Assembly (NCBI GenBank): GCA_025210735.1
Contig: JAOARD010000001.1
Coordinates: forward strand, 62,001-126,000
DNA length: 64,000 nucleotides
DNA from: Bacteroidales bacterium
Lineage (GTDB): Bacteria > Bacteroidota > Bacteroidia > Bacteroidales > UBA6680
Direction: 5' to 3'
Shown here: piece by piece, positions 1 to 9,234 of the stretch
Numbering within the stretch: the stretch's first letter is position 1
Layout of the letters: each line of letters opens with the position of its first letter
Notes under the pieces: model-generated
What the model was told of the DNA's origin: nothing
The model's input: only the letters and a program-made list of their open reading frames with translations
Databases searched by the model: none
Made by a program: the position numbers and the translations under genes

Positions 1-869
1 ATCTTATAGATGGATGTTTGAAGAAGATCTTTTTACATGCTCGTAAGAAAGGTATATCATTCTCTGATCTTTTTAAGGTTATGTGCAAGAATCCGGTTGA
101 ACATTATAATGTTAATCTGGGACTATTAAGAGAGGGTGATGATGCAGATTTTGTTGTTCTTAGTGATCTTGAAAGCTACGCTATTTCAGATGTTTTTTAT
201 AAAGGAAATAGTGTTGTTGATTATAGATATACGAGAGATAAAATACCGATAATTAATAATTTCTTAGCATCAAATATATCTGAAGATGATATAAAGATAG
301 AGTATACCGGCGAGAGGATAAAAGTTATAAAGTGTACTGATAAATCTCTGATTACCGAAAAGCTTTTAATAGAACCTGCGATAGACGGATCTCTAATAGT
401 GCCGGATGTTGATAGAGATATTCTGAAGATTGTTGTGCTTAACAGGTATGGAAAAGCAAAACCTTCGGTTGGATTTATACATGGTTTTGGTCTTAATAAA
501 GGAGCAATAGTTAGTACTGTTTCGCACGATTCACACAATATTGTTGCTATAGGAACAGATGACAAAAGCATTGTATCTGCTATTAATTCTATTGTAGAAA
601 TACATGGTGGGATAGGGGTAATGTCTGATTCGAAATGTGAATTATTACCTCTGCCAATTGCCGGTTTAATGAGTGATGAACCTGCCGAGATAGTGAGAAA
701 TAGATATGAATTTCTTGTTAAAAGTGTAGCAGAATCAGGATGCGAATTGGATTCTCCTTTTATGACAATGGCATTTATGTCGTTAATTGTTGTGCCATCA
801 TTAAAGATATCTGACAGAGGTTTGTTTGATGTTGATGCATTTAAATTTGTGAATTTGTATGGTAGATGA
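1..869 (+). CDS. ade: Adenine deaminase, C-terminal part (cut by window edge)
   Basis: The reading frame is open to the left edge, so the 5' half of the gene lies outside the window; the TTG near position 18 is an internal leucine, not a start. The visible part holds the end of the amidohydrolase barrel (LIDG and NPVEHYNVNLGLLREGDDADFV, the usual transition to the composite beta sandwich) followed by the adenine deaminase C-terminal domain (HDSHNIVAIGTDD, then GGIGV). The family hydrolyses adenine to hypoxanthine and ammonia in the cytoplasm for purine salvage. The gene overlaps uvrC by 11 bases, so the two are probably co-transcribed. The metal-binding N-terminal motifs cannot be checked here. 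Confidence 0.9.
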   Translation, partial: LIDGCLKKIFLHARKKGISFSDLFKVMCKNPVEHYNVNLGLLREGDDADFVVLSDLESYAISDVFYKGNSVVDYRYTRDKIPIINNFLASNISEDDIKIEYTGERIKVIKCTDKSLITEKLLIEPAIDGSLIVPDVDRDILKIVVLNRYGKAKPSVGFIHGFGLNKGAIVSTVSHDSHNIVAIGTDDKSIVSAINSIVEIHGGIGVMSDSKCELLPLPIAGLMSDEPAEIVRNRYEFLVKSVAESGCELDSPFMTMAFMSLIVVPSLKISDRGLFDVDAFKFVNLYGR

Positions 870-2664
870 TAAAAAAAGTTTGCTACAAGAGAAGGTGAAA
901 TCATTGCCCCTTTTGCCAGGGGTTTACAGATTTTATGATTCCGAAGGCAATATAATATATATTGGTAAAGCTAAATTTTTAAAGAAAAGAGTGTCGTCTT
1001 ATTTTGTTCAGAGTAATAATACTTCGTTCAAAATACGTAGTATGATCAGAAAGATTTCTGATATATCACATATTGTAGTTGATTCGGAATCTGATGCTCT
1101 GTTGCTAGAGAATAATCTTATAAAACAGTATAAACCCCGATACAACTCTCTGCTTAAGGATGATAAAACCTATCCGTGGATTGTTGTAACGAATGAGGAA
1201 TTTCCGCGTGTATTCTTTTCAAGAAATAAGAATCATGGTAGCGCAAGATACTTTGGTCCATTTACTTCAAAGAAGATGGTTAATGTGTTACTTGAGTTGT
1301 TTAAGCGAATATATAAGGTACGCACATGTAAACTGGATATGACTAAAGACACTGTTGCTGAAGGTAAACATAAGGTGTGTTTAGAATATCATATTAAGAA
1401 CTGCTTAGGACCGTGTGTAGGTAAGCAGAGTTATGAAGATTACAACTCCTCAATAAAAGAGATTGTAAGCATATTGAAAGGTAATATACCTTCGCTTATT
1501 TCTGATCTTAAAAACAGGATGAAAGAATTTGCTTCAAATTATATGTTTGAAGAGGCTCAGACAATGAAGGATAAGATACTTGCATTGGAAGGATATCAAT
1601 CTAAATCAACAATTGTAAGTCCTACTATTCATAATATTGATGTATTCGGATATTATTCTACTGATAAGGTATTCTGTGTAAACTATCTGAAGATTGTTAA
1701 TGGAAGTATTGTTCAATCGCATAATACATTTGTAGAGCTAAAATTTCTTACAGAGATAGAGGATGTAATAAAAAGATCTGTTGTTGCTATACGCGATATT
1801 TTTAAGAGCACCTCTAAAGAGATTATAGTTGCCGACAGAATTGATATATCAGGCTTGAATGCAGGATTTGTGATTCCGAAGATAGGGGATAAGAAAAAAC
1901 TACTTGAACTATCTGAACGAAATGCTAAATATTACTACAACGATTATCTGATAGCTAAGGAGGGGAAGCGAAAGGATAAATCGGAGATAGTGCTGGATAG
2001 ATTGAAACGAGATTTGAATATGGATGTTTTACCGAAGCATATTGAGTGTTTTGATAACAGTAATATTCAGGGAGCATTTCCGGTTGCTGCATGCGTTGTG
2101 TTTAAGAACGGAAAACCGAGCAAAAGAGATTACAGGCATTTTAATGTTAAGACTGTTGTTGGTCCTGATGATTTTGCCAGTATGTATGAAATATTGCACA
2201 GACGCTATAGCAGGTTGCTTGCAGAAGATGAGCCATTACCGCAACTGATAATTATTGATGGTGGTAAAGGGCAGTTAGGAATGGCAGTAAAAGTCTTGAA
2301 TGAACTGAATATTTTACACCGTGTTACGGTTGTAGGTATCGCAAAAAGACTTGAAGAGATTTTCTTTCCCGGCGACCCTGTTCCTTTATATATTGATAAA
2401 ACGTCATCTTCATTGAAGATTATTCAACATTTACGAAACGAAGCGCACAGATTTGGAATAACGTTTCACAGGAATCAGCGCTCAAAGAATTTTGTTGACT
2501 CAACATTATTATCAATACCCGGTGTTGGTGGTAAAACAGCAGATAAACTCTTATCTCATTTTGGTTCTGTGGCTATGATAAAGAAAGCATCTGTGGAAGA
2601 TTTAGCAGCCTTAATAGGTCAATCAAAGGCTAATACGATATATGAAAAAATTAAAAAACTATAA
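859..2664 (+). CDS. uvrC: Excinuclease ABC subunit C
   Basis: UvrC makes the two incisions beside a DNA lesion during nucleotide excision repair together with UvrA and UvrB. At 601 residues it is full length. The N-terminal GIY-YIG nuclease is seen at about residues 17-95 (LPGVYRFYD, then IIYIGKAKFLKKRVSSYF). A UVR motif (FEEAQTMKDKI) lies near residue 230, the RNase H-like nuclease follows (HIECFDNSNIQG, then IIIDGGKGQL), and the C-terminus has helix-hairpin-helix motifs (SIPGVGGKTADKLLSHFGS). The ATG overlaps the end of the adenine deaminase gene, suggesting translational coupling. Confidence 0.97.
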   Translation: MVDDKKSLLQEKVKSLPLLPGVYRFYDSEGNIIYIGKAKFLKKRVSSYFVQSNNTSFKIRSMIRKISDISHIVVDSESDALLLENNLIKQYKPRYNSLLKDDKTYPWIVVTNEEFPRVFFSRNKNHGSARYFGPFTSKKMVNVLLELFKRIYKVRTCKLDMTKDTVAEGKHKVCLEYHIKNCLGPCVGKQSYEDYNSSIKEIVSILKGNIPSLISDLKNRMKEFASNYMFEEAQTMKDKILALEGYQSKSTIVSPTIHNIDVFGYYSTDKVFCVNYLKIVNGSIVQSHNTFVELKFLTEIEDVIKRSVVAIRDIFKSTSKEIIVADRIDISGLNAGFVIPKIGDKKKLLELSERNAKYYYNDYLIAKEGKRKDKSEIVLDRLKRDLNMDVLPKHIECFDNSNIQGAFPVAACVVFKNGKPSKRDYRHFNVKTVVGPDDFASMYEILHRRYSRLLAEDEPLPQLIIIDGGKGQLGMAVKVLNELNILHRVTVVGIAKRLEEIFFPGDPVPLYIDKTSSSLKIIQHLRNEAHRFGITFHRNQRSKNFVDSTLLSIPGVGGKTADKLLSHFGSVAMIKKASVEDLAALIGQSKANTIYEKIKKL

Positions 2665-2683
2665 TTAATGTCGGCAATATTGT

Positions 2684-2691
2684 TATTTTTG
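2684..2691 (+). promoter_or_regulatory. Possible -7 element upstream of the small lipoprotein gene
   Basis: TATTTTTG fits the Bacteroidota -7 consensus TAnnTTTG and lies 26 bases before the ATG at 2717. I see no TTG at the expected -33 distance, so this is a weak call. Confidence 0.3.
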
Positions 2692-2716
2692 CTTTAGAAC
2701 CAATTTTAACCCGTTT

Positions 2717-3079
2717 ATGAGGCACTTCTACACTATTGTAATGATTACCGTGCTTTTCTCTTGTAACGCCCCTAAAAATGGGCAAAAAAGCACGCCTGAG
2801 TTACACCCACCAAAGCCGGCTTTAATAGAAAAATCAGTTTATGATATAGAGGTTTTACGAAAAGACAGTACAAACTTCTATATAGTATCGGTTATACGAA
2901 TACATGAGAATGGCAGAGGTATGCCATTAGTAACTGAGAACGATAGTCTACCATTACATTCAGAGTATATACTGGATATTCATAAGCAATACAAAGTAGT
3001 TGTTGAAGCTCCACCAAGATCATTCGGCAAGAACTATATTCATTGGAATCTATTAGATATAATAAAACAAAACTCTTAA
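2717..3079 (+). CDS. Small predicted lipoprotein, function unknown
   Basis: A 120-residue protein with a short hydrophobic N-terminus ending in a lipobox (ITVLFSC, Cys at about residue 16), so it is probably an outer-membrane or periplasmic lipoprotein. After the Cys comes a proline- and lysine-rich linker, then a small domain containing YDIEVLRKDSTNFYIVSVI that I do not recognise. It lies 12 bases upstream of a T9SS-exported protein in the same orientation and may share its transcript. No function is assigned. Confidence 0.7.
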   Translation: MRHFYTIVMITVLFSCNAPKNGQKSTPELHPPKPALIEKSVYDIEVLRKDSTNFYIVSVIRIHENGRGMPLVTENDSLPLHSEYILDIHKQYKVVVEAPPRSFGKNYIHWNLLDIIKQNS

Positions 3080-3091
3080 AAACAATTTATT

Positions 3092-6000
3092 ATGAGAAAA
3101 CAAATAGGAAGGCTGTCATTAGTTGCAGCAGCAATTATTGGTTTCTCTTTTGCTTTATCCTCAATATTTACAAGTAAAAGAGATAGTTATAACGATGATT
3201 TCCCGAGGGTAAGATCCACTTTTTCACCTAAGGCATCGTTAGATAAGAAAGAAGGAAGAGATTTATACTTCTTTAATATGTTAAGAGATCCTGCTTCAGG
3301 AAAGATTCCTGAGAATATAAGAAGTAGAGAACTAAGGTTTGCTGAAAATTTTGATTCAAGAAAAAGAGGTCGCGCTGTAGTTTCGGCAGATTATGACTGG
3401 AAAGAGGCAGGGCCAAATGATGTTGGAGGAAGAACTCGTGCAATAGGTATTGATAAAAGAAATAGTAATATTATTCTTGCGGGTGGTGTTTCAGGAGGTC
3501 TGTATCGCTCAACTGACAAAGGAACAACCTGGACTTTGGAAAATGACCCTAATGAGTACAATGGTATCACCTCAATTGCTCAGGATCCTAGAGCAGGAGA
3601 AGAAGACGTATGGTACTATGCCACAGGTGAATTCACTGGTAATTCAGCAACCGCACAGGGGTGGTCAGCATCATATTCGGGCAATGGGCTGTTCAAGAGT
3701 ACAGATAATGGATTGTCGTGGAGTTTAATTTCCGGAACTGATAGTGATTTTACAAAATGGAACAAGGCGTATGATTATGTCTCTAAAATAATGGTTAGTC
3801 CAACATCAGGAAATTTGTTTGTTTGTGCAAATGGTTATGGTATTATAAAATATGATGTAACAGCAAATACTGATGCAATATCATTAGGAGGGGCAAATAA
3901 TCACTACTGGGCCGATATTGATATTGATGCATCCGGAAATATTATAGCTTTTCTTTCGGAGAGCAGACATTCTAGTGTAGCTAACCCAACAAATAATCCA
4001 GGAGTATACAGATCAACAGATGATGGTGCTACTTGGACAAGAATTGGATCAGATTCTGATCTGAACGCTCAGTATGACAGAGGACTTGTTAGAATAGCAC
4101 CGTCAAATACAAATGTTGCTTATCTGTTTATGGTAGATAATAAAGAGCCATATTTTTATAAGATTGATATTGCCGGGGGTAGTATTACTAACAGAACAAG
4201 TAATGCTAATGGTGTATATCAGGGTGCTAGCTCTGGTATACAGGAAAGATTGGGAAAACAGGGTGCTTATAATATGACTCTTGCGGTTCACCCTACAGAT
4301 GAGAATTTTGTTATTGCAGGAAGCACCTCGTTGTTCAGAAGTAAAGATGGATTTGCTACAAAACCTACGGCAAGTTATTCATGGATAGGTGGATATGGAA
4401 ATCCGGCAACTGGAGCATTTATGTATCCTAATCATCATCCTGATTGCCACGTAACAGTTTTTGTACCGGGAGGTTCAGGTGCTGTATGGAGTGGTCATGA
4501 TGGTGGACTTAGTTATGCTGCTGATGCAAAGTTAGATACAGAGAGTTATTTGACATGGATTGATAAAAATACAGGATATAATATTACTCAATTCTACGTT
4601 GTAGCTTTGCCTCATTATCCTGATGATCAGAATCTTTTTATTGGAGGAACACAGGATAATGGATCGCCTATGTTTACGTTTAATGGAACAACTACATCTG
4701 CATCTTCTGACAGGAGTAGTGGAGATGGTGCTTTCTGTGCGTTTGGTAAGGATTATTATTATGCATCATCTCAGGAAGGAACATTAGTTAGATGGAAGGG
4801 AAGTACTTATTCAATTGTACATCCATCACAAGCATCAGGTCAGATGTTTATACATCCTTTTGAGATAGACGAGAATAATACTAATGTAATATACTATCCT
4901 GCATTGGGTAATTTGTATATAAATTCTGATATAAGTGAGGTTGCTAATGGTTTGCAGAATGGAACAATGACGAACTGGACTAAGATAAATGTAGCACCAT
5001 CAGGTTACTCTATTACAGCGCTTGCAAGTACAACAAATCCTGCAAATATTTTATATGTTGCAGCATATAGTACTTCAGGAACTCCAAAGATTTACAAAAT
5101 AGAAAGTCCGGCTAATAGTAAAAACAGAAAGATTACAGAGCTTAATATCTCCGGAGTACAAGGAGGTGTATATCCTCACGATTTGTATGTTAACCCTCTT
5201 GATGGTAATGAGTTTATAGTTGTATTCTCTAATTATAATATAACTGGTGTATATCATACAACAGATGGCGGTGCCTCTTTCAATGCTATTGAAGGTGATC
5301 TAACCGGAGACGCATCCAATCCTGGACCATCTATCCGTACAGCTGCTATTGTTAATCACGGAGATACAAAAATATATTACCTTGGAACAAGTACAGGCTT
5401 GTACAAGACAAAAACACTTAATGGTGCAAGTACTGCATGGGTAAAAGTTAAATCTGATATTATTGGTAGTGTAATTGTTAATGATATAGATGTTAATCCA
5501 TCAGATGGTAAGATTGCAGTAGGAACTCATGGTAGAGGTATATTTGCAGGTTCATCTAATTATGGATTGTATGTTAAGAAGACGATTGATAATCAATATC
5601 TAAAGGTTAATCAAAAAACCTCAGTAGATATAGATCTTAATGGTGTTTTTGGAGGAGCAAGTTCATTTGATATAGTTGTTGATAGTAACAGTAATACAGA
5701 TTTCTTAACTACATCGATAAGTGGTTCTACATTAACAGTAACAATTAAAGCTGATGTTGAGGCAGAGGGTACAATTGTACTTAAGGCAACTGATGGTGGT
5801 AAATTTGTTAAAACATCGTTTGTAATATCAACAGTAAGTGAAACTGATCCTTCACCGGTTAATACGGAGAAGAGCAATGAGTTTAAAATTTACCCTAATC
5901 CAACAAGGGGTATAAGTAATATAATTATGGAGAATGAGATCTCAGAGAATGTGATAATTGAGGTAATAAACTCAAATGGTCAGGTTATTCTGAGAAAGGA

Positions 6001-6112
6001 GACTAATAATTATATTGAGACAATAGATATATCTAATAGTCCGACAGGAATATATTTTGTTAAGGTATCTAACGGAACAAAAACTGGTATATCTAAGCTT
6101 ATAAAGAGATAG
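3092..6112 (+). CDS. T9SS-exported BNR/Asp-box repeat protein
   Basis: A 1006-residue secreted protein. The N-terminus has a signal-like hydrophobic segment (about residues 8-26). The body carries repeated Asp-box motifs of a sialidase/sortilin-type beta propeller: YRSTDKGTTWT, FKSTDNGLSWS, YRSTDDGATWT and YHTTDGGASFN. A cadherin- or Ig-like stretch follows near residues 830-910. The last about 75 residues are a type A sorting domain (KIYPNPTRG, then GIYFVKVSNGTKTGISKLIKR), which sends the protein through the type IX secretion system to the cell surface. Asp boxes alone do not show sialidase activity, and I see no catalytic signature, so binding or adhesion is as likely as hydrolysis. Confidence 0.9.
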   Translation: MRKQIGRLSLVAAAIIGFSFALSSIFTSKRDSYNDDFPRVRSTFSPKASLDKKEGRDLYFFNMLRDPASGKIPENIRSRELRFAENFDSRKRGRAVVSADYDWKEAGPNDVGGRTRAIGIDKRNSNIILAGGVSGGLYRSTDKGTTWTLENDPNEYNGITSIAQDPRAGEEDVWYYATGEFTGNSATAQGWSASYSGNGLFKSTDNGLSWSLISGTDSDFTKWNKAYDYVSKIMVSPTSGNLFVCANGYGIIKYDVTANTDAISLGGANNHYWADIDIDASGNIIAFLSESRHSSVANPTNNPGVYRSTDDGATWTRIGSDSDLNAQYDRGLVRIAPSNTNVAYLFMVDNKEPYFYKIDIAGGSITNRTSNANGVYQGASSGIQERLGKQGAYNMTLAVHPTDENFVIAGSTSLFRSKDGFATKPTASYSWIGGYGNPATGAFMYPNHHPDCHVTVFVPGGSGAVWSGHDGGLSYAADAKLDTESYLTWIDKNTGYNITQFYVVALPHYPDDQNLFIGGTQDNGSPMFTFNGTTTSASSDRSSGDGAFCAFGKDYYYASSQEGTLVRWKGSTYSIVHPSQASGQMFIHPFEIDENNTNVIYYPALGNLYINSDISEVANGLQNGTMTNWTKINVAPSGYSITALASTTNPANILYVAAYSTSGTPKIYKIESPANSKNRKITELNISGVQGGVYPHDLYVNPLDGNEFIVVFSNYNITGVYHTTDGGASFNAIEGDLTGDASNPGPSIRTAAIVNHGDTKIYYLGTSTGLYKTKTLNGASTAWVKVKSDIIGSVIVNDIDVNPSDGKIAVGTHGRGIFAGSSNYGLYVKKTIDNQYLKVNQKTSVDIDLNGVFGGASSFDIVVDSNSNTDFLTTSISGSTLTVTIKADVEAEGTIVLKATDGGKFVKTSFVISTVSETDPSPVNTEKSNEFKIYPNPTRGISNIIMENEISENVIIEVINSNGQVILRKETNNYIETIDISNSPTGIYFVKVSNGTKTGISKLIKR

Positions 6113-6133
6113 AAATTTCTTATATAAATGGTT

Positions 6134-6156
6134 AAAGGGGGCTTTATGTCCCCTTT
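6134..6156 (+). terminator. Probable terminator after the BNR-repeat gene
   Basis: AAAGGGG and CCCCTTT pair across a 9-base loop, 22 bases after the stop codon. The T tract after the stem is poor, so confidence is moderate. Confidence 0.45.
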
Positions 6157-6238
6157 GTCATTATTATACCATATATTGATTAGTTTAATATCAGGCAGTT
6201 GTTAGTTTATTATTATATTTGGCTCAAAATTTTGTGAT

Positions 6239-6988
6239 ATGTTTGGACAAATACTGGCTTTTATACGATTTTTATTAGTTGTATTATTTTCGTTTTTGGC
6301 TATTACTATAGGTAGTGTACATGTTATGCTTAATAAAAAGAATTCGGATTTACCATATTGGTATATTCGTTTTTGGGCACGTACTAACCTTTGGTTAATG
6401 GGAGTGAAGGTTGAGCTTATAGGAGAAACAATAAATACTGGTTGTATTGTTATGCCAAACCATAGATCATATATTGATATCATGGTTGTTATGGGACTTG
6501 CACCAAGTTCAATAGTGGCAAAAAAAGAGGTTGGTAGCTGGCCTGTATTAGGAATGGCTGTAAAGTGTTTTAAGATTATACTTGTTGATCGAAAGAGTTC
6601 TAAAAGCATGATACAAACTATGCGATCTATTAAAGCTCATTACGATGTTGGAGGCAGAGTTATAATTTTTCCTGAAGGAACAACGCATATTGGTCCGCTG
6701 ACAAAGAACTTTAAACCAGGGTCATTTAAGATAGCATCAGAAGGTAAAATACCTGTTGTTCCTGTTGCTATTGATTATAAAGACGATAATGATGCCTGGA
6801 TAGGGAAGGATAAGCTTATTCCACACTGGCAAAGACAACTGAGTAAACTTAAAACACCTGTAAAAGTTAAAATAGGTTATCCTATTAGTAATAATGATCA
6901 TATGGAGTTGCTAAAAGAGACTAAACAGTGGGTTGATGAAGGACTAACAGATATAAGAAAACAGTGGGGAAAGTTAGAAAGTAATTAG
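6239..6988 (+). CDS. plsC: 1-acyl-sn-glycerol-3-phosphate acyltransferase
   Basis: A 249-residue membrane-associated acyltransferase of the PlsC/LPLAT family, which adds the second acyl chain to lysophosphatidic acid during phospholipid synthesis. An N-terminal hydrophobic segment (residues 4-24) is followed by the catalytic NHRSYID motif (the NHx4D box) near residue 77. The substrate-binding FPEGTTH motif lies near residue 143, and there is a hydrophobic VPVAI block after it. Length and motif order match the family. A possible -7 element (TATATTTG at 6214-6221) lies just upstream. The gene ends in a strong terminator and stands alone. Confidence 0.92.
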   Translation: MFGQILAFIRFLLVVLFSFLAITIGSVHVMLNKKNSDLPYWYIRFWARTNLWLMGVKVELIGETINTGCIVMPNHRSYIDIMVVMGLAPSSIVAKKEVGSWPVLGMAVKCFKIILVDRKSSKSMIQTMRSIKAHYDVGGRVIIFPEGTTHIGPLTKNFKPGSFKIASEGKIPVVPVAIDYKDDNDAWIGKDKLIPHWQRQLSKLKTPVKVKIGYPISNNDHMELLKETKQWVDEGLTDIRKQWGKLESN

Positions 6989-7003
6989 ACTCCGGTATAT
7001 AAG

Positions 7004-7030
7004 AGCTGATCTTAAGATCAGCTTTTTTTG
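7004..7030 (+). terminator. Intrinsic terminator of plsC
   Basis: A perfect 20-base palindrome (AGCTGATCTT / AAGATCAGCT) is followed directly by seven T residues, 15 bases past the plsC stop codon. Confidence 0.9.
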
Positions 7031-7041
7031 TATAAGAGTGT

Positions 7042-8196
7042 GGTGTGATTAGGTTTTTGGTTGTTGTGTTTATGTTTGCATGTTTGTAGGAAATAATGTT
7101 CTGTTCACGAGTTTGGTTGAACCTTTTTTAAGAGGTCTCGTATACCAACAGAAATACCATGGCAACACAGAACATTGTTAAGTTAATTGCATCAGTCAAC
7201 AAACTAGATTCAAGGAGTTATAATCAACTAAAGGATGCAATAGAGAAGCGTGATTCAGTCAAATTTGTATCACGTCTGTTAAATGAAAATAGCGGAGATA
7301 TCAGTTGTCCGTATTGTAAATCACAATCTATTCATAAATGGGGAATGCGCAGCGATATGCAACGCTATAGATGTAAAGAGTGCAGACGAACATTCAACAC
7401 TTTAACATCTACACCATTGGCATATTTACATAAGAAAGGCAGATGGCTTGATTATGCCAAATGTCTGAAGGATGGACTGAGTATAAGAAAAGCAGCAGCA
7501 AAGTGTGGTGTTCATAAGAATACATCATTCCGATGGCGACACAGATTCTTACAGAATGCAAATGAGATCAAACCAGAGAAGTTATCAGGTATAGTTGAGG
7601 TAAATGAACTGATATTTGCTTGGTCGGATAAAGGGTGTAAGAAACTAAGGAGAAAACCACGCAAAAGAGGATACAAATCACCAAAACATATTCCATCAAA
7701 GAGCAGGGTGTTTACACTGTTTTGCAGGGACAGAGGAAAGAATACATTTGATGATATTTTCTACAGATTTAGTGCAGATAATCTAAAACCAGATCTTTCG
7801 TCACTTCTTACTAAAGACACACTGTTTTGTAGTCAGAATAAGGCAGTTTATCTGAAATACACCAAGGAGAATAGTGTAAGACATGGTGTACTTAGTATAC
7901 CTAAACAGGAATCGGTAAAGAAGGATATTGTGCATATAAAGAATGTGGAAAAATATCAGTTTGATCTACAGGTTTGGATGGTCCGATTCAGAGGTGTGGC
8001 AACCAAATATCTGCATAATTACTTGTCGTGGTACCGTGAGATGGATGAATTTGACTTTAAAATCACTCCTGAGACAGTACTGATAAGGGCTATGAGACCA
8101 GAGAGATACAATACCAACCATTTTCGTTGACAGAACAGGAAATAGCCTACAAACCTTACACCTTTTACAAAAAAATTACATCCTCACAATTGAGCC
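7042..8196 (+). mobile_element. IS1595-like insertion element, copy 1
   Basis: The right end was located by comparing this copy with the one at the right window edge. Both share the non-coding sequence after the transposase stop as far as GGCTC(A/T)ATTGT(G/T)AGGATGTAA, and then diverge. The left end is inferred: reading inward from 7042, GGTGTGATTAGG reaches GTTTGTAGG after 49 bases, while the right end reaches the same GTTTGTAGG after 51, followed by shared TTCTGT. These are imperfect terminal inverted repeats. I found no 8-base target duplication, so the outer limits are approximate. Confidence 0.65.
7159..8130 (+). CDS. IS1595-like transposase with substituted catalytic residues
   Basis: A 323-residue protein with the IS1595/ISXO2 layout. 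It has an N-terminal zinc ribbon (CPYC near residue 51 and CKEC near 74), a helix-turn-helix (IRKAAAKCGVHKNTSFRWRH), then the DDE-like domain with the family's RKPRKRG and WMVRFRGVATKYLHNYLSW blocks. The family uses a D-D-N-K catalytic set. Here the first Asp (normally in VDETY) is Asn149 in VEVNEL, and the second (normally in CSDG or CTDG) is Gln226 in FCSQNK; Asn262 and Lys283 are kept. Ordinary strand transfer is therefore doubtful although the DNA-binding parts look intact. Only the last 72 or so codons of the second copy can be seen, so whether it shares the changes is unknown. Confidence 0.88.
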   Translation: MATQNIVKLIASVNKLDSRSYNQLKDAIEKRDSVKFVSRLLNENSGDISCPYCKSQSIHKWGMRSDMQRYRCKECRRTFNTLTSTPLAYLHKKGRWLDYAKCLKDGLSIRKAAAKCGVHKNTSFRWRHRFLQNANEIKPEKLSGIVEVNELIFAWSDKGCKKLRRKPRKRGYKSPKHIPSKSRVFTLFCRDRGKNTFDDIFYRFSADNLKPDLSSLLTKDTLFCSQNKAVYLKYTKENSVRHGVLSIPKQESVKKDIVHIKNVEKYQFDLQVWMVRFRGVATKYLHNYLSWYREMDEFDFKITPETVLIRAMRPERYNTNHFR

Positions 8197-9234
8197 TCCG
8201 CAACTATCAGTTATAGCTCCGGTAACAGATTTAATAGTATTAGTCTCTTTAATTACACGCAGATAGCCGAGTAGTGCGAATATAAGAGCTTCTTTAAAAT
8301 CTATTATTGTATCGTCAGGAATAACAATCTCTGATCTGGTATTTTTTTTAATACAATCTGTTAACTTCTTATTATATGCACCGCCACCAGTAATTAAAAC
8401 ATTACTGTTAGTGTCAGTAATACATTGACCAATCATATAACCTGTGTGCTCATAGATAGTTGTTAACATATTATTTATAGGGATATCGTATTTGTCTGTA
8501 ATATTTAAGAACTTAGATTCAAACCATTCTCTGCCAAGTGATTTTGGTGCAGATAAAGAGTAGTATGTGAGATTATTTAATTTGTTTAAGAGAGTATTAT
8601 TTACAGACCCTCCATTACTTAGTACATTTTCCTTATCATATTCATAATTATGTTTTCTGCAGAAGTAGTTTAAAGCAATATTTGCAGGACATATATCATA
8701 AGCTATGATACTATCATCATTTTTGACAGATATATTAGCAAAACCACCGAGGTTAATACAATATTTATATTCCGGAAACAGTAGTTTATCGCCAATTGGA
8801 ACAAGAGGTGCTCCATGTCCTTTTAATGCAACGTCTAGGCTTCTGAAGTCAAACACAGTTGTAATGCCAGACTCAGCAGCAATATTTGCACCATTCCCTA
8901 TCTGTAACGTAATACCTTTTTCTGGCTGATGAAAAACTGTATGACCATGTGAGGATATAATATCGGCTTTTATATTATGTTTTTTGATGAATTTTAAAGC
9001 CTCCTGACCAAGATAAACACCATACAGGTTATGTAGTTCCAAAAGATCAAAACCGCTTAAAAAATGAGCATTTTTTAAGCGGTTTTGCATTTGTATATCA
9101 TATTTGATTGTCTCGGCGTGTAATATTTGAGTATTACTAATATCCTGTTTGTCAATTTTACATATTGCAATATCTAAACCATCAAGTGAGGTACCGGACA
9201 TTAATCCTACAGATATGAAATCATTTTTAGTCAT
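8176..9234 (-). CDS. anmK: Anhydro-N-acetylmuramic acid kinase
   Basis: AnmK opens and phosphorylates 1,6-anhydro-MurNAc to MurNAc-6-phosphate during recycling of cell-wall fragments in the cytoplasm. The start is placed at the ATG giving MTKNDFISVGLMSGTSLDGLD, because the MSGTSLDG phosphate loop begins close to the N-terminus in this family; an upstream in-frame start would add 24 residues that do not fit. Other family blocks are SSHGHTVFHQP, LQIGNGANIA and GHGAPLVP near residues 90-160, and LITGGGAYN near residue 295. The start overlaps the stop of the upstream secreted-protein gene by 8 bases. The last seven codons and the stop lie inside the terminal repeat of the adjoining IS. Confidence 0.93.
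   Translation of the reverse strand: MTKNDFISVGLMSGTSLDGLDIAICKIDKQDISNTQILHAETIKYDIQMQNRLKNAHFLSGFDLLELHNLYGVYLGQEALKFIKKHNIKADIISSHGHTVFHQPEKGITLQIGNGANIAAESGITTVFDFRSLDVALKGHGAPLVPIGDKLLFPEYKYCINLGGFANISVKNDDSIIAYDICPANIALNYFCRKHNYEYDKENVLSNGGSVNNTLLNKLNNLTYYSLSAPKSLGREWFESKFLNITDKYDIPINNMLTTIYEHTGYMIGQCITDTNSNVLITGGGAYNKKLTDCIKKNTRSEIVIPDDTIIDFKEALIFALLGYLRVIKETNTIKSVTGAITDSCGGSIVRM

Noticed and set aside
3092-6112. Sialidase
   Set aside because: Asp-box repeats are present, but I see no sialidase catalytic signature, so only the repeat class is named.
7042-8196. 8-base target-site duplication around IS copy 1
   Set aside because: The bases next to both inferred ends do not match, so none is claimed; the left end is itself uncertain.
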